64,000 nt of DNA from Prinia subflava (Eukaryota; Chordata; Aves; Passeriformes; Cisticolidae). The stretch is from assembly GCF_021018805.1 (NCBI RefSeq), contig NC_086254.1, positions 496,001 to 560,000 of the forward strand, written 5' to 3'. Positions 10,036 through 22,995 of this stretch are shown one piece after another (the first letter of the stretch is position 1; every line of letters starts with the position of its first letter). Made by a program: the position numbers and the translations under genes. The notes under the pieces were generated by a model, which was given only the letters and a program-made list of their open reading frames with translations, was not told the DNA's origin and ran no database searches.

Positions 10036-10239
10036 CAGACCTGTGTCCAAAACATTCTTTGGCTCTGGTTCATAGCTAAACACACCAGCAGAAAAAAGCA
10101 AATCACTTCATGGCTGGTGGGCATCCTCTGACAGAGAAGGCAGAAGGCTGGACTCAGAAATCAGGAGCTGCAGCTCCCAGAGTGTGTTTGAGTTGAAAGA
10201 TATATAGATTGGTCTAAAAATCATGAGGTTATCATAAAA

Positions 10240-10395
10240 TCATCACAGAATTTCAGAATCAGTAAGGCTGGAAAAGCACTCTAGGATCAGAGTCCATTAA
10301 CCCAGCACAACCAGGTCAACTGCTAAACCATGTCCCTTAAGCACCAGAAATACACATCTTTTGAACACTTCCAGGGATGATGATTCCATCTGGGC
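10240..10395 (-). repeat. CR1 LINE 3' end, old
   Basis: It begins with 'catcacagaatttcagaatca' and continues through diverged CR1 sequence to 'cacttccagggatgatgattcc'. Confidence 0.8.
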
Positions 10396-10556
10396 ATGGC
10401 AAGGATATTACAGCATACTCCTGCTGTTTGCCTTTGGTTTCTCAGTCCCCAGACATGTCCCTCTCGCCCAACCCTGAAAGCAAAATCTTCCTCAGCTTAA
10501 AAGGAAGGCTAAATATGCCAAAGATACCACCAAGCCCTGTAGACACATGTAAGGTC

Positions 10557-10562
10557 TTTAAT
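10557..10562 (-). terminator. possible ATTAAA polyadenylation signal of AGPAT1-like gene
   Basis: The minus strand reads ATTAAA about 530 nt past the AGPAT1-like stop codon. I found no AATAAA closer on that strand, so this variant hexamer is the best candidate, but it could be chance. Confidence 0.25.
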
Positions 10563-11089
10563 TCCCTTCTCCCAAAGCTGCCTTGGTTTCTGTCTGTCAT
10601 GGCAGAGGTACCTCCCAAATCCTCCCCACGGAAGAGAAAGAAAACAGCACCTTCTCCTGAGTGTGTTCCAGGGGAATGTGGCAACCTCAACCCTCAAGGC
10701 AGCCACTTCCCAGGCAGCACAGTCAGAGGCTTGGGATCAATGCCTCTACCTTGTTGGTTCTGAACAGGGAAAGGTGGTTATAAGCAGGCAGCGATGATCA
10801 CAGGAAGGGCCCAGCTCTGCCTGGGTCCGGTTGATGGGACATTCTCAGCAATATGATTGCACAGAAATATCCAGCAGTCCATCGTGTGTCTGTCCCCCTG
10901 GGTGGCACAGTTCTCTGGGAGTGCACAGCAATATTCCCCTGGGAAGCTTCCCTCCTTGGTGGATGTTTTGCCTGTCTCTGGTATGTCAGTGTTGCAATCC
11001 ACAGTTGTCTCTGCTGCCAGACCTTTCTGTGGTTGCCATGGCCTCCCCTCAGCTGTGGCACACCCAGCTGGAGCTGGAAGACGCGATCA

Positions 11090-14000
11090 CTAACGGGAAG
11101 CGCCGTTTGTCATTCCCGATATCCCCTGGTAGGAGGAGAGCATGGAGTCACGGACCTGCTCCGTCAGCTTGGGAACATCATCTGGGCCCAGGCCCAGCGT
11201 CTCCACTTCTGGCAGGATCTGGATGATCATATTTCCTAGAAGAAGGTGAGACAGGGGGGAAAACAATATGTGAGTGGTATAGAAGAGCCAGAGGCAGTAC
11301 AGCAGGAGGGTTGGTGCCAAACAAGGAGATGCCCTCATTCCCACCCCAGTGGTGTGGGAGCCCAGCGACATCCCAAATACACACAGCAAAAACCCAACCT
11401 GGGCTTTTCCCATCCACAGAGAATACAAGAATCATAAATATGGAAACAGGTGAATCTCTCCTCCAACACAATGCAATATTTCATAGAGGAAGAGTTTTCA
11501 CAGTGGAAAGATCTCAGGGTGTGTGTAGATCACGGGCAAAGAGAAGATATTTAATACAACACATCCAAACTGGCTGTTCTCTGTCTATGGATACCAAATT
11601 TTGTACAGTCCCTCCTTCCAGAAACACACTTTGGGATGAGAGAAATTGTGGTCAGGATTCTCTGGTAAGTCAGATTTCTTCAGGGAAGCATCTAAGCAAT
11701 GGACTTGTGTAAACCGGAAGAACATACTGGGGAGTTGCCATCGTGCTCTTCTGCTCTGGCACCAAGAGTCCCCTGTTTTAGCCCAGTGGAGACAAGACAG
11801 TGCCTGCACAGACAGAAACCTGGGGATCTGGGGAGAGTCTGTGATGTGTTGCAATGTTCTTGCATGACTTTACACATGTGCCAGGAATGAGATCCAGCAG
11901 TGTCAGCAGCAGAGCTGTGGGAAGTAGGCAAAACAAGCTTAGAGAAGAACTTCACAAAAGAAAAGGGTTTGTCCTGTTGGATGGGGCTTGGAGCAATCTG
12001 GTCTAGTGAAAGGTGCCTTTGCCCATGGTCAGGGGTGGAATGAAATGAGCTTCAAGTCCCTTCCAACCCAAACCTTTCTGTGATTCCATGATTCTGTGTA
12101 CATCTTACACCCAAAGCCAGGCTGGTACCTCACTTCACTCCTACTGAAAGAGCAGAGTGATGACAGGGCTGTGCTGAAAATTCAGGTCTCTTGGGAACAG
12201 ACTTCCAGCAAGCACCAGGCATGTTCCATGAATGACAGTATCCAACACCAGGCACAGAGCTGGGCTTTTGAGGGGCTCCTCAGCACACCCAGAGCCACTG
12301 CGGACACACAGAGCTGTCCTGACCCACAGACCTGCGCAGTGTGCAGGAATCTTGACCACCATCCTCAGAATCAGCTCTGGCAAAACTTCCAGGAGGGAAA
12401 GTACAAGAACAGCTAACTAGGGTTCTTTCTTCAGTAGTGCAGGTCCTGCCTGTTTAACAGCCATTTGGAAAAGGGCTCAGAGATCAGCTGAGCATGGAAT
12501 TAGCTAACCATGAATTCCCAGGGTGACTGAAGTTGTATATAGGCAAATGTACTTGCGACTGCAAAAAGTCTTTCCTAAAAAGTTCAGGGAATTCTTAGAA
12601 TTTCCATCCTTGGAGTTAATACAACCTTTTCTGGACTGGTCACAAAGCTAACTCATCTGTCTTTAGAATTGGCCTTGCTTAAAGCAAAATATTCAGCTGT
12701 TTCAAAGATCCCTCCCCAGGAGGTTATTCTTTGATTTCCCGGATCAGGGATGTGAAGGGAAGGGAACAGGCTGGTAAAATGGTCATGGTCCTATTGACCT
12801 CAGGTGGGGGAACACTTCCAGATCGAAAAGACTTTTGTGTGTGAACAGGGAGAGGATAAACCCAGCAGGTGAAAGATGACTGGAAACAGGCAATTCCACA
12901 TTTATCATTTGCACCTCTCTCTCTTTCCAGGTGTCTGCCTGCAAGGGAATGACTACACCCAGGCACAACAATAGGAAGAATGAGAATTTCAGATGCAGAG
13001 CCTTTCCTCAGGGAACACCAGGGCTAGCCTGAGAAAGAGTAGGAAGTGGCAGAAATCCATTTTAAGGTGGGCGGCAGCTAAGGGAGCGAAGGAACAGGAT
13101 GAGTTACTTTTCTCTGTTGGAATTTGTACCATTTTTTCCTGCATTTTCTTTCTGAAGCCCAAGACTTGTGTTATTTTTCCTCTAAAATTTTATCAGTGGC
13201 CAGTAGAAATTTTTGTTACCATAAGTGTTTCTTAGCTCTCCATGCACCTGCAGATCCAAGGGCAGCGTGGGGGGGGGGGGGGGGTGGGGGTGTCAGGGGC
13301 CAGACCTGCCCCAGGACTCTGCTGCTCCTCCAAGTTCTCTTGAATAGGTATTGGACAAGCAGGGAGAAATCCAAGGGGAGAGGAAAAAGTGATGCCTGAA
13401 ATGTCCCATTTCTTCATAAGAAGACAGAAACTGCTGTTTTCTGGGCGCCGTCTCCATATGATATGTGGTCCTCTGCCCACCCTGGTCATGGCTACAAGGA
13501 CTGAGCTTGCACCACCACCCAGACCATTCTTTGCCCCAGGTCATCCTCACCTGGTGTAAACTTCTTCTCCTTCTGGTTGTAGAAACTGTTGTAGGAAGAC
13601 AACACTACAGGAATAATGGGGACCTGGAGGGGAGGCAGGCTATAGTGAGTATACATATCTCCTTATCCTTCCTCCAAAATTCAACGCATGTTTTCAGATG
13701 AATCCTGCATCTTGTTAATAATTATCACCATCAGTGTCACAGCAGACACTCAGAGGATTATTTGAATATTTAGATCATTTAACTGTATCACCCCATGTCC
13801 TTGCTACTGGGTTTTGTATTTTCATCTCTGTATTTAGGCCAACAACTGTGGATTGTCAAATTACTATCTACAGAGGCCAACTCAGCAGAAACTTCTCTGT
13901 GCAGGACCAGGGCTCTTGTCAAGGGTCCCCACTTTTATCCCAAGTTGTAACAAAGGTTTTCCACTTGTCACAGAATCAGACCCTTCCTGTGCCATCTGCA

Positions 14001-16673
14001 AACTCCTGAGGGCTCCTGGATATGTATTAAATCCATAGGGAAGTCAGGGACCAGGACCCTGGTTTGCTGGTGGACCACAGTAGGCAAATTGCAGTCCAGG
14101 GGAAAAAGGAAGGTGGGTCTCACCTGGGCTTTCACAGCCAGCTGGAAGGCCCCACGTTTGAATGGCAACAAGGAGCCACCATGGTTTCGAGTTCCTTCAG
14201 GGAAGATCAAGACACGCAACTGCAGGAGGGAGAAGACATTAGGGCAGAAGGACCTCCAGGTAGAATTCTAATCCACTGCAGAGGGATGGTGCCCTGGGAC
14301 TCCTCTCTGTACCCCTGACCTCCATTCATGGACACAGAACACACTGATGCTCTCACTCTGTTCTGCTCAGTGCCCAGCCCAGAGACAAAGATCTCTTTCC
14401 ACCCACACCCGGATTCCTGTTTTCCAGTGGCTCCTCACTGGATTCCTCCCCACTCACGTTGTCCTTGTGCAGGGAGTGTGCCACCTCTGTCAGGGTGGCA
14501 ATGGACTTTTCGCTCCTCTTGCGGTCGATGAAGATGACCCCTGCGAGCCAGCAGGCCAGGCCGAACGTCCCCATGTAGAGGATCTCCTTCTTTGCAATGG
14601 GCACACAGCGCCTCGGCAATATCTCCATCATCACTGCAAGGGGACAGCAAGGACAGAGGAAGTTGTCATCTGCACTCAGGGTCCCACTGGGTAATGGACA
14701 GCAACCCTCTGCTCTAGGAGATGCCATGCCTGAAGCTTCATAGAATCCCTGGGGAATTTTGAGGGTCTCCAGGCCATCCCCTCAGGACTGGCATTGAGGA
14801 AGAGCAGCTATGAGAGGGCTGTGTTCAGCTGAGAGCCTTGTCCCATTACCCTGGAGAGAGTGAAGCTAATGTAGCTTGAAAATTCCTCTGATACCCTGAA
14901 GATCAGCCCTGGCTTGGGGCTGGCTTGTGAAGGGCTCTGTAGCAGCCACTCCTGCCCTTCTGCCTGTGGCACCTGGGATTCCATAAAACCCATCCCTACA
15001 GACACCTGGGGCCAGGAGCAGGAGGCAGGATCACCACATACCCATGATGTCAAGGGACGTCTGGTGATTCAACACCAGGACAAAAGGTTTCTTAGTCCTG
15101 AGGTTCTCCTTGCCCTTCACCACTATCTGAATGCCAAAGATGTATTTGAGTGGCCGGGTCAACGTGCGCAAATACCTGGAAAAGAGGAGTGGAAATTAGC
15201 CAAAGAGATTCTGAAATTTGGGACCAAACTCTGCATCCAAACCAGCCCACCTCACACACTGCTTCTGCTGGTTTCCTACAGACAGCTTTGACCATGACTT
15301 GGAGAAGAACAATTAGTGCCCCTCCACAGTTCATTATTTAATTACAGAAGACAAATACACCTTGAAGGTTTCCCTCAAGCCATACATGACCAATGACCCA
15401 GCAACTACAGCTCCCGAAGTTCTATGTATCAATCAAATATTAGAAAATATCCAGATTCACACCACACCTTTGCACTCTGCTTTCCTCCCCACCTTGCTGG
15501 ATTGGGAATACAGGCTGCAGTAAACCTGTGCCTAACCCTGCTGGCTATGGAAAGAGAGGGGTTTGCCTCTAGGTGACATTAGTCTGCAATGCTGAGAGCC
15601 CTATTTGAAGAGATATTGGTAAAATAACATTAAAAAGAAAAAAGAAAAAAGAAAAAAAAAAAAAAAAGTCAGGCACCAAAGTCAAGAGGTGAAGAAAATT
15701 TCTCAAAGCAAAAGGCTGATGCTCAGTTAGGAGATATGAATTCCCATTGAAGCATAAAATGGAATAGTAAATCCTGCTTCTGCAGCACTTCAGGAGGGCT
15801 CAAGCACTGTGGTGCCGTGTAGCAGTCATCTTCTTGTCCCCACTCAGCCCAGGCTCCTGATTGCTACCACCACTGATCACTCCTGGACACCCCACGCAGC
15901 CTCCAGGTGAGGCCACAGCCTGGAGAGTCTGAACGGAATCTGGAGAGACAGGATGGTCAGCAATGGGATGGGCTGGGTGATTGCCAGACCTGGGACACCA
16001 GGCTTTCACTGAGCTGATGGGGACACCAGTTCCCATGCAGGGGCCAGCACTTCACCATGGTGATGTCTCAGGTGTGCACTGGCTCAGAGTAGAGAATGGG
16101 ATGAGCCCCTGGAGTGGCTTTCTCAACACAACTTAGTAATAGAGTGCTCAGCCATGGGGAGGAGGGAAACACATCTCCAAAGACCAGATGAAAGAGCTCT
16201 AGTAAAAATAGCAATATGCATTACATCCAGGTTTCTGGCATTACCTGCTTTGGCAAATCTGTCACCTTTTACTTCCTTTCTTTCCATAATTTGTTATTCT
16301 TTTTATCATCCAAACCAGTATTAAAGCTCACACTCCTTCTCTGAATTACAGAGTCTGTCATCTCCCCACACCAATATACAAGCAATCCCTCCCCACCACA
16401 CCACACCCCCAGGACCCTCCAAGTCAAAGCAGTGGATAGAGTGGACTCTATCAATGCTCAGGGCAGAAAGGAGCCACAGGCAACTTACATCATGTTGTCC
16501 ACGTTACGTCCACGAGGAATACTGAGGATGGCAACCCCAATGCTTATGGTGAAGAGCCACAACTTATAGAAAGTCATCTTGCAGAAGAATCTGAATGCAG
16601 GTTTCACCTGGTAGAGGACTAGAAAGGCAATGAGCAGACAGGTAAAGGGGTAATGAAGAAGGAAAAGCTCCAT
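11090..16673 (-). CDS. AGPAT1-like: 1-acylglycerol-3-phosphate O-acyltransferase, AGPAT1-like, six exons
   Basis: Acylates lysophosphatidic acid to phosphatidic acid at the ER membrane, the second acylation of glycerolipid synthesis. The exons, in transcription order on -, are 16489-16673, 15042-15175, 14458-14633, 14124-14219, 13551-13623 and 11090-11235. All have GT/AG borders and phases that add to 810 nt, giving 269 aa (human AGPAT1/2 are about 280). The N-terminus has a hydrophobic segment ([20 protein letters not shown]). Motif I NHQTSLD is in exon 2, [12 protein letters not shown] and [16 protein letters not shown] in exon 3, motif [13 protein letters not shown] with LLPFKRGAF in exon 4, and VPIIPVV in exon 5. 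The GLACWLAG and RGRNVDNM stretches resemble AGPAT1 more than AGPAT2. No lesion is seen. The start is the first ATG, before the hydrophobic helix. The gene lies between two peroxidase pseudogenes, where mammals have none to my knowledge. Confidence 0.93.
11965..12105 (+). repeat. CR1 LINE 3' fragment
   Basis: 'tggggcttggagcaatctgg', 'ggggtggaatgaaatgag', 'cccttccaaccca' and 'tgattccatgattctgtgt'. It lies in the last intron of the AGPAT1-like gene. Confidence 0.9.
13269..13290. repeat. poly-G run
   Basis: Sixteen consecutive G, one T, then five G, in the AGPAT1-like last intron. It could form a G-quadruplex on the + strand and is prone to assembly error. Confidence 0.95.
15630..15667. repeat. 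A-rich tract
   Basis: (A5-6 G) units running into a pure A run, in the first intron of the AGPAT1-like gene. Confidence 0.9.
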
Positions 16674-17029
16674 CCTTCCAGCCTGGAGCGTGCTGAGCAG
16701 AGCAGTGAACGAGTCACGAGCAGCTGGTGATGTAGAGCAAAGGTGAGACTCCCTCCATCAGCTGTGTGTGGGTGGTGCAAAGCTGGAACAAGGTCTGGGA
16801 GTGAAGCTTCAGCCAGGCTCTGCTCTCTGCTCTCACCGTGGGAAGCTGGTTTAGCAACAGCACTGCAAGAGCACCAGGAGGGCTGGATGGCAACAGGGAA
16901 AACACAATAGCAAAGCTGCCTGTGTGCAGGGGCTGTGGGGTTGGCCGTGCTTGGAGAGGGGGCTCTGGGAATAGGAACCCTGAGGCATTTTAAGAAAATC
17001 TTTAGTGGGGAGGGGCAGGATGTATTGGA
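16674..17029. other. 5' flank of AGPAT1-like gene
   Basis: No CpG-rich promoter or TATA box is obvious. A 5' untranslated exon is possible because 'gctccag' precedes the ATG on the minus strand, but I cannot place it. Confidence 0.3.
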
Positions 17030-17205
17030 CAGCACAAACCCTGCCCAGAGAAGTTGTGGCTGCCTCATCTCTGGAAGTGTCCAAGACCAGGGTGAGGCTT
17101 GGAGCAACATGGGATAGTGGAAGGTGTCCTGGATCACGGCAGGGGTGGAACTGGTTGATATTCAAGTCCATTCCAGCCTAAACCATTCCATGATTCTATG
17201 ACTCC
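17030..17205 (+). repeat. CR1 LINE 3' fragment
   Basis: 'ccctgcccagagaagttgtgg', 'tggaagtgtccaagaccagg', 'cattccagcctaaaccattc' and 'atgattctatgact'. Confidence 0.9.
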
Positions 17206-18536
17206 AGCCTGTCTCACTTTGTGCAAATATTGATCTTCACCAAGCGAGCTGGCTGCAAGATGTCGAGGAAATCAGAAATCAATATTTTGGAGGGGAGAAG
17301 GAGAAAAACAGTGATATGAGCAGCCAGATCCTGTTCTACACATTCATGGACTGGAGGGACCAAGCTGAGCAGCTGGACATTCCGCACACAGTGGGAAAAG
17401 TGCTGAAAATCTAGACAAAAAGATAAAGCAAGAGCAGTGACTCCCAATGTTTTCCTGGCCAGAGGCAGGCACATGTTCCAACAGCATCTGCATAAGCAAG
17501 GAGTAAATCAGGAAAATGCAGGTATAACCTGGCACTGCTCCAACTGCATTTCATCTCTTAAAACAACTGCGTGAAAAGGAACTTTGCAATAGCCAGAATG
17601 ACTGAGCTGAAAAACAAATGTTTCATGATTCATGATCTGCACACCAGGCCTTGCTCTGGCAGCTGGCACTTCAAAGGAGCAAGGACTCTCAATTCAAGCC
17701 AGGACTGAGAGCTGCAGATTCTCAAAAGGGAATAGCCCAAGGACACATAAAACCACAATGACCATCACCTACAACCTAAAGAACAAAAATCCTTGAGGAC
17801 AGTAAAATGGGCAAGACTCAGTGATATTTCCTGAAGAAACTGAGGAAAAACATAATAATATAGAAAGGCATTGCCTGTGCTCCCAGCTCCTTTGGCTTAG
17901 CCAGGGACTCTTCTCCTGATTTTCATTGGAAAACTGGAGAGAGGTGACTGCAGGCTCACTTCTCAGCTCTCCCAAGGCTTCCCTGCAACCACAGGAGATG
18001 CAGACAAAGCAAAGAGCTTCTCCACAGCCTCTGAACTGTTCCTGCACCAGCATATGGACACTACAAGAGCCCCATGTGCACACACTGGGACCCTCTGAAC
18101 TGGTGCTTGTAGAGACCTGGTCCCTGTGGGAACCAGTGCTTAGAGAAAAACCACAGCTTCCTTCTGCTTCTCCAAGGTTTGAACCACCCAACAGTTCCCT
18201 GTCAGCCTTTCCTGTATCTCATCTGTACAGAATTATGGCCTTTTGCAACTGGAGGAAAGTTGATTTGATGCACAACTGGTTCATCCTGACCTACCAGAGA
18301 GAGGTTCCTAAAATGTAATGGCAGCGAAAGGAGTGGAATGGCTGTCCTGCAAGGATGGCTGTGGTTTCCAAACCAGGGTGCTGTTGTCAGGCTCTTTCTG
18401 TAGAAGAAACCTTTGACACAACTCTGCACATAGAAACTGACCCAGAATGTCAGGGACAAAGAAGTCTGCAAGTTCACAACAGTTCACAAACCACTGAAAA
18501 GGTTTATTTTAAGTCCCTGTCAGCAATTTTCAAAGA
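17206..18536. other. intergenic, no gene seen
   Basis: Several short frames exist, but none has a family motif or convincing splice context. Nothing repetitive was recognised. Confidence 0.4.
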
Positions 18537-18860
18537 CTTCACAGAAACATTGAGGTAGGAAAAGACCTCTAGGATAATTGAGTCCAACCCGTGACTGATC
18601 CCCCCACCTTGTCACCAGCCCAGAGCACTGAGTGCTTGGACACTCCGGGGATGGGGACTCCACCACTACCCTAGGCAGCCCCTTCCAGTGTCTGACAACC
18701 CTTTCCAAGAAGAAATTCCTCCTGATGTCCAACCTGAAACTCCCCTGGTGCAACTTGAGGCTGTTCCCTCCCCTCCTGTCCCTGTTCCCTGGTAGTAAAG
18801 CCCAAATTCCCCCTGGCTGCACCCTCCTGTCAGGGAGTTGTGCAGAGTCAGGAGGTCTCT
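18537..18860 (-). repeat. CR1 LINE 3' fragment
   Basis: It starts with 'cacagaaacattgaggtagg', then 'agtccaaccc', 'gatggggactccaccac', 'aagaagaaattcctcctga' and 'tcctgtcagggagttgtgcag'. This is the complement of a CR1 3' region. Confidence 0.93.
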
Positions 18861-19589
18861 GATTCCAACAGCTGGTAAATGTCTCTGATGAGTATGGAGA
18901 AAGCTAAGGACATTCCCAATTCACCATGGACAGACAGGCAGTTCAGATCTAACACAACATTCAGGCTTCAAGCCCACAGATACCACAATCTGCAGCAATA
19001 ATTTTCTCCTGTTGCAAGGATCCCCAGCACCTGGATCCATTCTGCTCCTATTTCAGAAGCAGTTGGCCCTTGTGTAACTTGAAAGGTGTTTTCAGAAACT
19101 GCAGCTCTAATGAAGATCCCAGTCTCCAGACCAAGTGTGTCCATGCCCTGCTGACTCCCTTCTGCCCCTGGGTCTTTTCACCCTTTCCAGAACCTGGCTC
19201 AATCTAAGTGAATCTGAGTTAGGGAGAGGAGGGACTTGCTTACACTGTGAGCTTTTGTCACAAAGTTTTAATGACTCTCCCACTCCCCAAATCTGCTCAG
19301 CCACACATTGGCCAGAAGAAAGAGGGGAGCCAGGGAAAGTGATCCAATGTGGTTGGGGAAGGCTAAGAAAATTGTCTTGTTCACCATATAAAGGCTCAGA
19401 AGAGGACAGACTGCTGTCAGCACAGTGATGTGTGAGGGAGAGGAGTTGCTGAAGCTGAAGATCACAAGTGACTTCCAAATGCAAAGCAATGATTCCAGCA
19501 CAAAATATGAGGACAAGATTTTGTCTAGGGAGTGATTCAATGATTCCCACTGAAAATTGCTGGAATAAATACCTACTCTACAACAGATT
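18861..19589. other. intergenic, no gene seen
   Basis: No exon, RNA gene or clear repeat recognised. Confidence 0.35.
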
Positions 19590-19870
19590 GGAACAAGCAG
19601 AAGTGCAGACACCAGTCTCTTCTCTCTGGTAACCAGGGACAGGACCTGAGGGAACATCTGGAGCTGTGTTGGGGAGTCTAGCTGGATATCAGGAATGGTT
19701 CTTCCCACAGAGGGTGCTGGGGCACTGAACAGACTCTCCAGGGAATGGGCATGGCCCCAAGGCTGCCAGAGCTCCAGGAGCATTTGGACAATGTCTCAGG
19801 CACAGGGTGGGATTGCTGGGGTGTCTGTGCTGGGCCAGGAGTTGGACTTTCCAGCTCAGGATATTCCATG
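19590..19870 (+). repeat. CR1 LINE fragment of a different subfamily
   Basis: 'gggcatggccccaaggctgc', 'agagctccaggagcatttgg' and 'gggattgctggggtgtctg' mark a CR1 subfamily distinct from the other + copies. The same family is seen inverted at 62855-63075. Confidence 0.8.
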
Positions 19871-20384
19871 TGTCTATGATAAGTTATCAAAGGGCAGTGT
19901 TGCCTCTGGCCGAGGACAGCATCAGTCACCAGCCTCCAAAGTGTGAAGAGGTCAAAAGGGAATTAATCACTTACTCCTCACTTAAAGAGGCATTAACATT
20001 GACACTAAAACCTTCAGAGGGATTGCAGGGTAAATATATTAGAGAAAAGTCATCAAGACTGAGGAAAGCGTTTACGACACTTTGGCTGCAGCTCCACAAT
20101 GAATCTGTATAACCCTCAGTTTTATAAGGCACAGATCTGCTTTGGAGACCAATTTATGAGAAAGGGGATGGCTAGAAGTGCTTATAATGACAAGAGAAGA
20201 GGTTTTACAAGAAAAGGTATTCCAGCTCATGAAGGTTTCTGTGGTATCAAGACAGGTCTGACAGAAAAGAATGCAACAGCATGGAATAGCCTGGGCTGCA
20301 GGACTTGCATACATGGGATAGCTTAGAGCCCAGACAGGTGAACTCTGGCTAGGAAGTAAAACACTTTATGACTGTAAATCACAA

Positions 20385-20780
20385 GGAAAATTGAAGTGGG
20401 AAAGGACACCAGGAGGTTTACAGGCCAACCAGCTACTCAGACCAGGGTTAACTGAAAATCTGGAGAACTTGCTCAAGGCCTAGACACTTTGGGAGAATAC
20501 CCAAGACTGGAAATCCCAAGATTTTTCTCATCCCTGTGTCTCCATCACACCACTATCAGAGGGAATAATGTTTGTCTTTGTCTAAAGGTTACTTCCCTTG
20601 TTGTAACCTGCATCTGTTAGCTCTTGTCCTTTCCCTGTGGGAAGTGTCCACCTTCACAGCCACTCCTTAGAGAGACTGAAATCACTCCCCCTCCCATCTC
20701 CAGACAGAGCAGATCCAGCTTTCTCAGCCTGTCATTGCAACCCATATGGTGCAGCCCACTGAACACCTTGGTGGGCATCC
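20385..20780 (-). repeat. old CR1 LINE fragment
   Basis: Diverged. It retains 'agtgggaaaggacaccagg', 'tctgttagctcttgtccttt' and 'cagccactccttagagagac', read as complement. Confidence 0.65.
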
Positions 20781-22995
20781 ACGGAGGAAAAATGTATTTA
20801 GGACTGGGAGAAGGACCTGACAGGATGAACTCAGGATGGACATCCAGATCTGAGCTGAAACAGGTGGGGGAGGCTGCTGGTGGGAAAGAAAGTGAATGAG
20901 AGGCCTCAACAGCTGGGAGTGAGAGCTGCCCTTTGGAAACCAGCAGCAGAAGCTGATCAGGACAAACTATCCCATCCTAGCTCCTGCAGGAGGCATCCCC
21001 CACCTCAGCAGCTCCACTGGCCAAGGCAGGCACATGCCAGGCACCCTAGGGACAGTCCCCCTGTTGCTGTACCAGCATTACATACATTTGATCAAGTTAC
21101 TAAAGTAAATAAAATTGTCCAAATTTTAGCTTGGCTAAAAAAAAAAAAAAAAAAATCATCTGTCTGTGCTAAGTGCACACAGAGGGGTTGTGGGTGATTC
21201 TGAGCCAGTCACATCCTCCCCCAGAGGGGAACTGCTGAAGTCAACAGGTAATACCCTATCCCCGAGAGGCTAAACACACACTGGGCTATGTCACCATCAG
21301 ACAACCAGGAGTGGCAAACCAGAGCTGGAGAGACTGGGACACCCCAGTCACTGCCTCCCACCCATCAGTGCTGACTTTCATAGTTCTGCATCACACAGGA
21401 GTTGGGTCAGAGGCTTCAGCAAGAAACACCTTCTTTCATAAACAACACACAGCTTCTGGAACTGCCTTTTCCCAACATTCCCACTGAAAACCTACCACCA
21501 TCCTCCACTCATGTGTGGTTGCTACACCTTTTATGAAATGCAAAGAACATCTTGGCCTCAGCCCAAAATTGCAATTTATTAAGCAATAATAGGAACATAG
21601 CAGGCTACAGAGGGTGGAGAAAGTGGGTTTGATCCCTTTCAGGAAAAGGGGAAAAGCTGGATTGAAACCAGAATAGTTTTTACTGTCTTGTATGTTCAGA
21701 TTATTCTTACCTTTGCCAGGCCACATCCCACCAGCTCTACAGGCCAGTACTGAGTCACTCTGGCTCATGCAGGCTTCAGGAGTAACTTGTTACAGGTTTC
21801 TGTCACATCAGAGGATGTTTTGGGCATTCTGTACTATGGCAAATTACAGTGAGAAAACTCTGATCCATGTGGCAAATTTCTTCCTTGTGTATTGGAGCAA
21901 AACCCAACACAGGGCATTTTAGGACAGTATGTTTGGGGTGCAGGACAACTATTTCTTCTCTCAGAGGCATCCTGCCATTAGTACATTTTCTCTGGAAATC
22001 AAAGGATTTATTTCTTTCAAACTAAAAAATTGGAGAACAAAAATCAGCTATCATTCCAATGCCCTGGATCATTCTGTGAAGGTTGAAAATTTTTAAAGGA
22101 AGGTACAATTCATGTATTTGACAGTAAATCTTGATGAAGCATTGTGTGGTTTCATGGCCTAAGCAAGCAGTTGGTGTGATTTGGGATCAGCATCTAGACA
22201 ACTCATTTCAGTTGGCTTTGGGATATTGAGTGTTTTCACAGATCTGGGATATCTCTTCATGAAGTTCTTTTATTCCTCAGCTCCATCCCACTCTAAAGGC
22301 TTCACGCAAATCAAGCTGAGCAAATGACAGAACCATGCCCAAACATTGCAGGCAGTAAAAGCATAAACACAGCAAAAATTAGTAATTCACCTCGGCAGCT
22401 TCCCAAGTCTGGACATCTGGGAAATCCTCAACATTCGGCATTTAAAGTCAACAGAATCTTTTTCTAGAGGAAATAAAATTCATTGTGTTAACAGAGAAGA
22501 GCCTGCCACAGCTCCTTGATACCTTGTGTGATTTATTTCCACAGGTTAGGCTAAAAAAGAGGAATCAAAACCTGATATTATGAGAGTGTGGCAGGACCTG
22601 ACTGTCAGAGAAACAAAGGATGTTTTGTTTGGAAAAGGCACTGGAACAGCCTGCCCTCCTTCAGGGACAGCCAGTCTACATCTACTTCCCAGGGGTTTCA
22701 GGGAGAATTTTGGAAGGAATTAGACTTCAAGAATTTTACAAATCCTGAAGGCAGGTGAGAGAAATAATGTAAAAATAGGCAACAGCTGTACAAGCAGAGA
22801 TCAAAACCAGAAACCTTTCCATAGACTTGGAATTCATTTTCAAACATTGAGCTGCTTTTGGCCTTACAAGTATCTTGACAGATAGACAGACAGACAGAGA
22901 GAGCAGCCTTCTCAGTCTGGGCTGTTTCCCATGCAGAAAACCCTGGCATCAACAGTGGAGAGCTAAATAGAAAGTCTATTAATTAGAAAAAAACC
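20781..22995. other. intergenic, no gene seen
   Basis: It contains a 19-base poly-A run at 21137-21155 and a (GACA)n-like stretch at about 22880-22903. There is no exon with family motifs on either strand. Confidence 0.35.

Noticed and set aside
17214..17535. Minus-strand frames that might be upstream AGPAT1-like exons
   Set aside because: No acceptor/donor pair links them in phase to the start-codon exon, and that exon already has a plausible N-terminal helix.
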